A stretch of 64,000 bases of DNA from Anthoceros angustus (taxonomy: Eukaryota; Streptophyta; Anthocerotopsida; Anthocerotales; Anthocerotaceae), in contig MU008189.1 of NCBI GenBank assembly GCA_010909165.1, positions 124,001 to 188,000 on the forward strand. The letters run 5' to 3'. The position numbers and the translations under genes were made by a program. The notes beneath the pieces were generated by a model. That model was not told where the DNA came from, did not search any database, and saw nothing but the letters and a program-made list of their open reading frames with translations. Shown here one piece after another: positions 54,640 through 63,332 of the stretch (position 1 is its first letter; each line of letters starts with the position of its first letter).

Positions 54640-57295
54640 ATGTCACCACATCCTTTGTTCATGCTGTCAAAAACCTGGCGTGCATCTTCCAGTTCACCAC
54701 ATTTTGCATACATGTCCACCAGGCAGTTGCCCAACACTACGTTATCCAGCAGTCCTCTTTCAACAATCTGTGAGTGCAGCTGCCTGCCCTTCTGTAAGGC
54801 ACCAGTGCTTGCACAGGCCTTCAGAAGGCAAGCAAAAGTAACATGGTCAGCCAAAATCAGGCCTCCTGCTCCATTTGTCCATACACAAGCGCCTCTGGCC
54901 GAGTCCTTGCTGTGCATACCCAGCAATCAGGGCATTCCATGTCACCACATCCTTTGTTCCATGCTGTCAAAAACCTGGCGTGCATCTTCCAGTTCACCAC
55001 ATTTTGCATACATGTCCACCAGGCAGTTGCCCACAACGTCATCCAGCAGTCCTCTTTGACAATCTGTGAGTGCAGCTGCCTGCCCTGTAAGGCACCAGTG
55101 CTTGCACAGGCCTTCAGAAGGCAAGCAAAAGTAACATGGTCAGCCAAAATGAGGCCCTCCTCCATTTGTCCATACACACAAGCGCCTCTTGGCGAGTCCT
55201 TGCTGCATACCCAGCAATCAGGGCATTCCATGTCACCACATCCTTTGTGGCCAAGCTGTCAAAAACCTGGCGTGCATCTTCCAGTTCACCACATTTTGCA
55301 TACATGTCCACCAGGCAGTTGCCCACCACTACGTCATCCAGTCCTCATGACTGCATGCTACTAGAAGGCAAGTAAAAGTAGCATCATCAGGCTGAATACC
55401 GGCAACTAACATCTCCTCAAAACAAGCTAGTGCCTTGTGACCATCATCAAGCACCATACCCAGATATCAGGGCATTCCATGTCACCACATCCTTTGTGGC
55501 CATGCTGTCAAAAACCTGGCGTGCATCTTCCAGTTCACCACATTTTGCATACATGTCCACCAGGCAGTTGCCCAACACTACGTCATCCAGCAGTCCTCTT
55601 TCAACAATCAGAGTGCAGCTGCTGCCCTTCTGTAAGGCACCAGTGCTTGCACAGGCCTTCAGAAGGCAAGCAAAAGTAACATCAGCCAAAATCAGGCCCT
55701 CCTGCTCCATTTGTCCATACACAAGCGCCTCTTCCGAGTCCTTGCTGTGCATACCCAGCAATCAGGGCATTCCATGTCACCACATCCTTTGTGCATGCTG
55801 TCAAAAACCTGGCGTGCATCTTCCAGTTCACCACATTTTGCATACATGTCCACCAGGCAGTTGCCCACCACAACGTCATCCAGCAGTCCTCTTTCAACAA
55901 TCTGTGAGTGCAGCTGCCCTTCTGTAAGGCACCAGTGCTTGCACAGGCCTTCAGAAGGCAAGCAAAAGTAACATGGTCAGCCAAAATGAGGCCCTCCTCC
56001 ATTTGTCCATACAACAAGCGCCTCTTGGCCGAGTCCTTGCTGTGCATACCCAGCAATCAGGGCATTCCATGTCACCACATCCTTTGTGGCCAAGCTGTCA
56101 AAAACCTGGCGTGCATCTTCCAGTTCACCACATTTTGCATACATGTCCACCAGGCAGGTGCCCACCACCATCATCCAGCAGTCCTCTTTCAACAATCTGT
56201 GAGTGCAGCTGCCCTTCTGTAAGGCACCAGTGCTTGCACAGGCCTTCAGAAGGCAAGCAAAAGTAACATGGTCAGCCAAAATGAGGCCCGCCTCCATTTG
56301 TCCATACACAACAAGCGCCTCTTCCGAGTCCTTGCTGTGCATACCCAGCAATCAGGGCATTCCATGTCACCACATCCTTTGTTCATGCTGTCAAAAACCT
56401 GCGTGCATCTTCCAGTTCACCACATTTTGCATACATGTCCACCAGGCAGTTGCCAACAAACAAGTTATCCAGCAGTCCTCTTCAACACATCACAGTGCAC
56501 TTTTCTGCCAGATTCAAGTCAGCAATGCACAGGCCTTGAAGGCAGCTACAAAGACGTGAGCATCCGCCTTCACTCCTGACCTGCATCTCATGGTAGCGCC
56601 TCTTGGCCCATGTCCTTCCTTTTGCATACCCAGCAATCAGCACCGTCCATGTCACCACATCCTTTGTGCCATGCTGTCAAAAACCTGGCGTGCATCTTCC
56701 AGTTCACCACATTTTGCATACATGTCCACCAGGCAGTTGCCAACAAACAAGTTATCCAGCAGTCCTCTCACAATCACAGTGCACTCCTGCCCTTCTGTAA
56801 GGCTGCGCACAGGCCTGAAGGCAAGCAAAAGTACATCAGCCTCCTGCTCCATTTGTCCATACAAGCGCCTCATGCATCCTGCTGCATACCCAGCAATCAG
56901 GGCATGTCCATGTCACCACATCCTTTTCCATGCTGTCAAAAACCTGGCGTGCATCTTCCAGTTCACCACATTTTGCATACATGTCCACCAGGCAGTGCCC
57001 AACACATCATCCAGCAGTCCTCTTCGACAATCTGTGAGTGCAGCTGCCCTTCTGTAAGGCACCAGTGCTTGCACAGGCCTTCAGAAGGCAAGCAAAAGTA
57101 ACATGGTTAGCCAAAATCAGCCCTCCTGCTCCATTTGTCCATACAGAACAAGCCTCATGTCGAGCCCTTGCTGGCATACCCAGCTATCAGGGCATTCCAT
57201 GTCACCACATCCTTTGTGGCCATGCTGTCAAAAACCTGGCGTGCATCTCATTTTGCATACATGTCCACCAGGCAGTTGCCAACAAACAAGTTAGT
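54640..57295 (-). repeat. Array of ten degraded PPR-coding modules
   Basis: Each module carries TGTCAAAAACCTGGCGTGCA and CATTTTGCATACATGTCCAC. Starts of the first word are at about 54664, 54964, 55257, 55505, 55799, 56097, 56389, 56677, 56934 and 57226, giving spacings of about 300, 293, 248, 294, 298, 292, 288, 257 and 292 bp. An intact P-L-S triplet here should be about 303 bp. Long blocks are identical between modules, while 1-5 nt gaps fall at the few variable sites. Confidence 0.9.
55334..55475 (-). repeat. Copy of the terminal PPR module inside the array
   Basis: About 140 bp matching 54,503-54,645, including GAATACCGGCAACTAACATC and CATACCCAGATATCAGGGCA. This block should occur only at the array's C-terminal edge, so it marks a second array end embedded in the middle. 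Confidence 0.8.
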
Positions 57296-58496
57296 AGGAA
57301 TGCCACTGTCCACCACGTCGCGGTGCACCCTTCTGCCAGATTCCAAGTCGGCGGCAAATGCACAAGCCTGAAGGGCAGCTACAAAAACGTGACCATTCGC
57401 CCTTATTCCTGACCTGCGCATCTCATGGTATAGTTGTATGGCCTCATAAGGTTTCCCATGTTTAGCATATGCAAAGATGATAGAACCCCACGTGATAACA
57501 TTTGGTTTGCCCATCCTGCTGAACACATCCATAGCCTCCTGCAGACTACCTCCACATGCATACATGCGCAAGATATGGTTCCCCAAATATGCGTTTGACT
57601 CGTACCCAAGTTTGACAGTGAGATCATGAACTCGTCGCCCCACAACCAAATCCTTCTGAGGTGTACACAGTTTCAGCACAGTGCAAACCAGAGACTGAGA
57701 AATAGCAGAGCCTGTTTGCGCCAGAGATTCCAGGGCTCCCACGGCCTCAGAAAGCTTCCCTTGCTGACATAACGTGCTCACAGTTACAGCCGTAGCGACG
57801 CCCATTCCTGAACCTGCACGCCTGCCAGGTTCAGGCTTATCCGGGGAGTTCGAGTCGGAAGGAGAGGCACTAATACCCATCTGCATATCCAAGGAAACGA
57901 CCTGCTCATCAACCCAAGCTGGCCTAAACATGCTGTTTAAGCACAGGACCCCGCCAGACCCCTTACGCCGGATGACAGGCGAACGGGAGCTCTTCTTCTC
58001 TCGTCTGTTGTGCCACCACAAGTGCTCCTGCTCCTGGCAACGACCAACTGGAGGAGCTGGGCTCCTTATACTGCTGCACCTGGAGGCTTTGCTTGCCAGG
58101 GGTTGACTCCCTAAGATCAGGTGAGCGGGAGCTCCTGGAATCCCTGTACATACACCAATTTGTTGGGTCCAGAACGGGTCCGGCTGCGATACTGTAGCCA
58201 TCGTTCAGGACCGCTGTCGGAAGATGAGTCCAACAACAGACTGTGGGGGAATCCCCTCGTACTGTGTGTGACCACACCATTCGGGCATATAGGTAAATTG
58301 GAGGTGCATGGACGAGACAAGGCCTGTCAACACTCGAATCCTCCGCACCTGCCTGCTCTGGTTAGTAGATGTCGTTTAACGACGTTTAAAGAGACAGTCT
58401 GACGTACTCGGATTGCTTACCAGCCGGAAGTCAGGGAAGTGGGCGCTCCTTCTTCGCTGCATGTGCTCAGAGTTTCCTCTAAAACGTGCTGGCTCC

Positions 58497-58690
58497 TCAA
58501 GGGTCCCTGGCTCCCACCCTCTCGGAAAGGTTCTGAAAAGCATTTGCCAGAGGCCTTGTCGCTTCCTGTGAATCAAATGCAAGTGCGACGTACGCTAGGT
58601 AGCGATGATTTGCAGATCAAGCACGACCTGGAGTCGTGTAAGCGTGAATCCCATCTCCACTGCATTCTCCCTTCCCAAGCTTCAATCAGA
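58497..58690 (+). repeat. Direct repeat flanking the minus-strand PPR gene (right copy)
   Basis: Partner of 53,505-53,690, same orientation, on the other side of the PPR gene and about 5 kb away. Confidence 0.8.
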
Positions 58691-59000
58691 CTCTGAGGCA
58701 GGTAGACTTGTAAGTACAGCAGCAAGGACCGTGACGCTGGATCCTGCAACTCCATAACTAGACCGTGATTCCAATTTGGGATCTCATGGTCACAGTCGGG
58801 TGTAGACTTGAAGGGAGCATAGAATGAAATTTCATCCAAGTGGACTAAGATAGACTTCTTCTTCTGCTCTAGCCCCTTGCTCAGTAGGCCTGCATGTAAA
58901 CTATCCATCAAGGAATGTGATGTCAATGTAGCTGGATACTATCCTTTCTTATGCTGCGACGGAAGAGAAATGTTCTCCAGAGTCTCTATGCGGCTGACGG
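58691..59000. other. Intergenic region
   Basis: No gene supported between the right direct repeat and the PPR 5' fragment. Confidence 0.5.
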
Positions 59001-59300
59001 TCAAGATGTCACACTTTGCAGACATCCGCACCAAACAGGCAAGAGTGGATGTGGAGGCACAACTACCCATGCGGATTTGATATCCATATCTAAAGCAGCC
59101 AGCTGAGCATCCACCCGAGCCGGCTTGGAGAAGTGGTCCAGAGCCCGACGTTCTCTTTGTCGAGCTGGCCTCATTGCACCTGGCGGCTTGATGGCTTCCA
59201 ACTTTCCAATGAAGTCAGGCAAGTCTAAGCTCTTCCTAGAACCCCTGTCAAGGCACCATTTTGTTGGGTCCATGACGGATCCGGCTAAGCCCTTTGCCTG
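59001..59300 (-). pseudogene. Truncated duplicate of the PPR gene 5' end
   Basis: Similar to 57,870-58,190 of the neighbouring minus-strand PPR gene: the TTGTTGGGTCC block (59,270 against 58,158) and, in translation, SKPARVDAQLAALDMDIKS against FRPAWVDEQVVSLDMQMGI. No PPR motifs follow, so it is a start without a body, lying between two divergent PPR genes. Confidence 0.65.
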
Positions 59301-59540
59301 GCTCAAATGCAGCTCTCCATACAACGAAGTCCGGCTCGCGCTCAGGCTGTGGATGCAAGAGGGGCAGAGAGCCAGTGGGGGTATCTCAACTGCCAAGATG
59401 TCTGTCCACCTGAGAGACGTGGCAAGGAAAATGAGCATGCTGTACGACAGCAATGGCAATGGCCCCTACCCCTAGGCCTCTAGCAGTTCCGACTTCACGC
59501 ATTCTTGTCATCCAGCAGCAGCACTGCTTGTTGTGCAGCC

Positions 59541-62213
59541 ATGCTCCTCGGGCCAGGTTCTTCGGTGGATGGAAGGCTTTGGGCTCTGCAGAAAGGTTAT
59601 TCGGTGGATGGAAGCCTTTGGGCTCTTTCTGGAGAGAGCAACAGGGGGAACAAGAAGGCACCCGGGCATCAGGACTTCAGGCACAATGCATCCATGGAGG
59701 GGCTGGGGCTGCGGGCCGACACCCAACTCGAGCACAAACGTGGTTGGGCGGATACCAGAAATATTGTTGCTGAAGGGTTGGAGAAACGCTGTTGTGAGGG
59801 AGAGCTCGGTGAGGCAGTGGAAGCCCTGGACCTCGTGCTGCAGCAGCGAGGACGTTATAGTCATACCAAAAGGAAGGAGATCTTGTATTGTGCCCTCAAA
59901 AAGTGCATGGCAAGTAAGGATCTGGCTCTGGGCAGGCGAGTTCATGCTGCTGCTCTGAGTAGTGGGTTTGAGTCGAATGCATTCTTGGCCACCCATTTCA
60001 TCACTATGTACGCTGCTCATGGGAAGTTGCAGGATGCAGTTCAAGTGTTTGCCAAAGTGGCTGAGCCAGATGCCCATCTCTGGGCCAGCATTATATTGGC
60101 ATATGCTCGGCATGGAGAGGCCGTGGAGGCCTTAAGTCTTTACCGACAGATGCGAGAGTCGTCGTCTGTGAAGCCGGATAGCCACATATTTGTGGCTGTC
60201 CTCAAGGCTTGTGCCAATGCAGGGGATGTGGCTGCAGGCAAAGAAGTCCATGCTGACGTTTTGGAGAGTCCGATGAAGGGCAATTTGTTTGTTGGGAACA
60301 GCCTGGTCAGCATGTATGCAAAGTGTGGGAGCTTAGAAGAGGCTCGCACAGTGTTTGACCATCTGCCAACAAGAGATGTGGTGACATGGACTGCCATGAT
60401 AGCAGGATACATGCAGCAAGGGCGTGGCCAAGATGCCTTGGCTCTGTATGAGAGCATGCAAGAGGAAGGTATGACTCCAGGCAATCGTGTCACATTTGTA
60501 TGCCTGCTTCAAGCGTGTGCTAGTGTGGGGGACCTGCATCAGGGAAGGCGCATTCATGTGCACATTCGCAAAAGAGGCTTTGAAGCTGATCCACAGGTTG
60601 GCAACTGCCTGGTGAGCATGTATGCAAAGTGTGGGAGCTTGAAGGATGCACTGAGTCTGTTCAACAAATTGCAGCCCGTGAGAGATGTGGTCACATGGAA
60701 TGCTATAATGGCAGGATATGCGCAGCAAGGGAGAGGCCGGGAAGCTCTGGTTCTGTACGCGAATATGCAGCAGGAGGGCCTCATTGCAGCGAATCATGGT
60801 ACATTTGTGTGCCTGCTTCAAGTATGTGCCAGTGTGAGAGATCTGGACCAGGGGAAGCAGCTTCATGAGCAGATCAAGCAACGAGGTTGGGAGAGTGATT
60901 TAGTCCTATGTAACTGCCTGGTGGACATGTATGCAAAATGTGGTAGCTTGGAGGACGCTCGTAGTGTGTTTGACAGGTTAGTTGTAAGGGATCTGGTAAC
61001 ATGGACAACTATGCTGTCAGGGTATGCTCACAACGAACGCGCAAAGGAAGCTCTTGCTCTTTATGCCAGTATGCAGTTGGAGGCCATAGCTCCACTGGAT
61101 TCTGTTACCCTCTCGTGCCTCGTACAAGCATGTGCTAGTGTTGGAGCTCTGCACCAGGGAAGGGAGCTTCATTCCCTTATTAAGAAACAAAGCCTGGAAG
61201 CCGATGTGTTTATTGGCAGCTCCTTGGTGGACATGTATGCAAAATGTGGGAGCCTGGAGGATGCTCGTCGAGTATTTGACAGGTTGCTAGTCAGAAGTCC
61301 TGTGTCATGGACCGCCATGATCAAAGGCTATGCTGAACATTGCGATGGTGAAATGGCAATACAGTGTTTCCACGACATGTGTGAGGAAGGTATTGAGCCA
61401 GATGAGACAACCTTCACCTGTCTTCTCGTGGCATGCAGTCATGCAGGCCTGGTGGATGAGGGCTTGAAGTACTACAAAGTAATGGTGGACAAGCACGGCA
61501 TTGTGCCCACCGACTATCACTACAGTTGCATGGTTGATCTTCTCGGGAGGTCAGGCTATCTGGATGAGGCAGAAGATTTCCTACGGAGAGTTCCGTTTGA
61601 GAAGGACTCGGTTGGTTGGACTTCTTTGCTCAGTGCGTGTAAAGGCTATGGTGATGTAGAACGTGGACGGCGATGTTTCAACCGCCTGGTGAGATTGGAA
61701 CCTCAAAATGCAACTGCATATGTTCTCTTGAGCACCATCTACGCCAATGCAGGCAGGTGGAAGGATGCAGATGAAATAGAAAGCTTGAGACGGACTGCAG
61801 GTGCTTGGAAGAAGCCTGCAAAGGCATGTATAGAAGTCGAGAAGAAAGTGCATGAATTCACTGTAGGTGATGAAAGATCTGACATATCATCAAAGGTGAA
61901 GAGTGTGAGCATGAGGTTAAAGGAGGAAGGAGGGCATGTGCCACGAACAGAGTTAGTGCTGAAAACAGTGCCTGAGCAGCAGAAGGAAGATGCCTTGTGT
62001 GGGCATGCAGAGAAACTGGCGTTGGCTTACGGGCTGCTCAACACCCCACATGGCACAACTTTGCTGGTCACCAAGAACCTGCGCATGTGCATTGACTGCC
62101 ATAGTAGCACCAAGATCTTATCACGGCTTGAGAAGCGAGAGATTGTAGTTAGGGATGTTCACCGAGTGCATCGTTTCCTAGATGGTTCTTGTTCATGCGG
62201 TGATCGGCATTGA
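59541..62213 (+). CDS. DYW:KP-type PPR protein (DRH ending), candidate U-to-C editing factor
   Basis: Intronless, 890 residues from the ATG at 59541; the frame opens 12 codons earlier, but only with a TTG. The N-terminus carries a duplicated SVDGRLWAL/SVDGSLWAL element and may include a targeting peptide. About 15 P, L and S motifs follow, for example VHAAALSSGFESNAFLATHF, VFDHLPTRDVVTWTAMIAGY and VTFVCLLQACASVGDLHQGR, then E1/E2 (YHYSCMVDLLGRSGYLDEAE). The deaminase part: KKPAKACIEV near residue 757 (KPAxA, not a PG box), HAEKLALAYGL near 822 (HxE, Zn and catalysis), KNLRMCIDCHSSTK near 850 (CxxCH) and FLDGSCSCGDRH at the end, so DRH replaces DYW. All Zn ligands are kept. Such proteins are described from lineages with U-to-C organelle editing. 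Target RNA unknown; the plastid or mitochondrion is the likely site. Confidence 0.95.
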   Translation: MLLGPGSSVDGRLWALQKGYSVDGSLWALSGESNRGNKKAPGHQDFRHNASMEGLGLRADTQLEHKRGWADTRNIVAEGLEKRCCEGELGEAVEALDLVLQQRGRYSHTKRKEILYCALKKCMASKDLALGRRVHAAALSSGFESNAFLATHFITMYAAHGKLQDAVQVFAKVAEPDAHLWASIILAYARHGEAVEALSLYRQMRESSSVKPDSHIFVAVLKACANAGDVAAGKEVHADVLESPMKGNLFVGNSLVSMYAKCGSLEEARTVFDHLPTRDVVTWTAMIAGYMQQGRGQDALALYESMQEEGMTPGNRVTFVCLLQACASVGDLHQGRRIHVHIRKRGFEADPQVGNCLVSMYAKCGSLKDALSLFNKLQPVRDVVTWNAIMAGYAQQGRGREALVLYANMQQEGLIAANHGTFVCLLQVCASVRDLDQGKQLHEQIKQRGWESDLVLCNCLVDMYAKCGSLEDARSVFDRLVVRDLVTWTTMLSGYAHNERAKEALALYASMQLEAIAPLDSVTLSCLVQACASVGALHQGRELHSLIKKQSLEADVFIGSSLVDMYAKCGSLEDARRVFDRLLVRSPVSWTAMIKGYAEHCDGEMAIQCFHDMCEEGIEPDETTFTCLLVACSHAGLVDEGLKYYKVMVDKHGIVPTDYHYSCMVDLLGRSGYLDEAEDFLRRVPFEKDSVGWTSLLSACKGYGDVERGRRCFNRLVRLEPQNATAYVLLSTIYANAGRWKDADEIESLRRTAGAWKKPAKACIEVEKKVHEFTVGDERSDISSKVKSVSMRLKEEGGHVPRTELVLKTVPEQQKEDALCGHAEKLALAYGLLNTPHGTTLLVTKNLRMCIDCHSSTKILSRLEKREIVVRDVHRVHRFLDGSCSCGDRH

Positions 62214-62527
62214 TCCAGCTGTACAATGCATCGAACATGACTAACCGTAATTGTGTCTTCGACGTCATGCCTCTTCTCCCCACTTGTTGGTCGACTCGGG
62301 ACAATTTCTTCAAGCTTTCTTCACGTTCCAAGCACTTTACTGGGGAAAGGGCCAACGCTACCCCACGTTGAGTATGTCGGACGGAATAACACAAGGATGG
62401 AGTCGAACGGACAGCAACAGAAGGGCGCGAGTCTCACACAGCCGGCACTGGTGAAGGGCGGAATAATAAAAAAGAAATAAAATAATAAAAAATATATTTA
62501 TAATTGATATCTCACGATATCACAGTT

Positions 62528-62599
62528 GGAGGTATAGCTCAGTGGTAGAGCAATCGGCTGCAGTCCGATAGGTCATCAGTTCAATCCTGGTTGCCTCCT
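62528..62599 (+). tRNA. tRNA-Cys (GCA)
   Basis: 72 nt. Acceptor stem GGAGGTA/TGCCTCC, one T-G pair; D arm AGCTCAGTGGTAGAGC (A box); anticodon stem ATCGG/CCGAT around loop CTGCAGT with GCA at 62560-62562; T arm ATCAG-TTCAATC-CTGGT, discriminator T. The CCA end is not encoded and the shape is that of a nuclear gene. TTTT follows within about 40 bp. It looks intact, but an amplified copy cannot be excluded given the tRNA-like repeats next door. Confidence 0.88.
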
Positions 62600-62622
62600 G
62601 TCAACCTTCTGCTCAATGTAAT

Positions 62623-62950
62623 GGATTTCCTTTTCTCATTTTATAGCCAAAGTATATATATCCCGTCTTCGAAGAGTTGGACTTCCTTTTCTCATTTTAA
62701 AGCCAAAGTATATATATCCTGTCTTCGAAGAGTTAAATAGGGAGGGAGGTACAGCTCAAAGCCAGAGTGTATATCATGTCTTAGAAGTGTTAAATGGGGA
62801 GGGAGGTATAGCCATGTCTTAGAAGTGTTAAATGGGGAGGAGGGTATAGCTCAAAGCCAGAGTGTATATCATGTCTTAGAAGTGTTAAATAGGGAGGTCA
62901 TCAAAGTGTTAAATAGGAAGGTCTTGGATGTGTTAAATAGGAATGAATGT
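62623..62950 (+). repeat. Tandem repeats containing tRNA 5'-like segments
   Basis: First, two 56-bp units (62623-62678 and 62679-62734) with TTCCTTTTCTCATTTTA and CAAAGTATATATATCC. Then shorter units built on GTGTTAAATAGGGAGG followed by GGAGGTACAGCTCAAAGCC, where GGAGGTAYAGCTCA equals the first 14 bases of the tRNA-Cys. These run into dispersed-repeat copy E. Confidence 0.8.
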
Positions 62951-63225
62951 AGAGACTTTATGAAAATAACGAGACAGGGAAATTCCATCTACCCCATGGC
63001 GAAAGGGGACAACCCACGACGGGGCACCAAGCCAGGGGAGCGTGCCCCCGCACTAATCTACCTATAACCCCCAACCGCTCCCAAGATGTCGCGGTCCGAG
63101 ATAGGGAAGGGCCTACATACCACAGGTACCGCCGATGCCTCGTCTCCAGCACTCATGATCGTCTTACACATGGTGGTGGCGAACACCCTTTGCAGGGTGA
63201 TGGAAACCAGTTGCGTTAAATAGGG
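62940..63225 (+). repeat. Dispersed repeat family, copy E
   Basis: Most complete copy: TAGAGACTTTATGAAAATAA, CCATCTACCCCATGG, GGGGACAACCCACGACGGGG, TCTACCTATAACCCCC, and CCCTTTGCAGGGTGATGG at the right end. Flanked on both sides by tRNA-Cys-derived sequence. Confidence 0.7.
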
Positions 63226-63251
63226 AGGTCCTAGAAGTGTTAAATAGGGAG

Positions 63252-63332
63252 GGAGGTACAGCCTAGTGGTGGAGCAATGAGCTGCAATCCGATAGGTCAT
63301 CAATTTGATGTTTTTAGTCCTGATTGCCTCCA
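63252..63332 (+). pseudogene. Decayed tRNA-Cys copy
   Basis: Matches the 62,528 tRNA (GGAGGTACAGCCTAGTGGTG, AGCTGCAATCCGATAGGTCA, GATTGCCTCC) with a broken anticodon stem and a 9-nt insertion in the T loop, so it cannot fold normally. Confidence 0.85.

Larger units (their letters stand above)
53735..58201 (-). pseudogene. DYW:KP-type PPR gene (GRP ending) with a broken PPR array
   Basis: N-terminal part, 57248-58201, is an open frame of about 315 codons: leader, then PPR motifs (VGRRVHDLTVKLGYESNAYL, PNVITWGSIIFAYAKHG, GHVFVAALQACAFA). C-terminal part, 53735-54649, is open: VTWNALISGYGANDDGHRAL, E motifs with HYNCMIDLLGRAGHLNEAE, then KKPAVATIEV (KPAxA in place of the PG box), HAEKLALAFGL (HxE deaminase centre), KNLRMCSDCHSSTE (CxxCH) and a C-terminus CCSCKGRP. 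Between them about ten repeated modules are broken by indels into all three frames, so no single protein is encoded as written. KPAxA plus GRP places it in the DYW:KP class linked to U-to-C editing. Either the gene is dead or the array consensus is wrong; the intact ends and preserved deaminase residues argue for the second. Confidence 0.85.

Noticed and set aside
54640-57295. Could the regular modules be a CRISPR-like or satellite array?
   Set aside because: The unit translates as PPR P-L-S motifs on the minus strand and the flanks are the same gene.
54640-57412. Many His/Cys/Pro-rich plus-strand ORFs across the PPR array
   Set aside because: Reverse-strand shadows of the repeated PPR modules.
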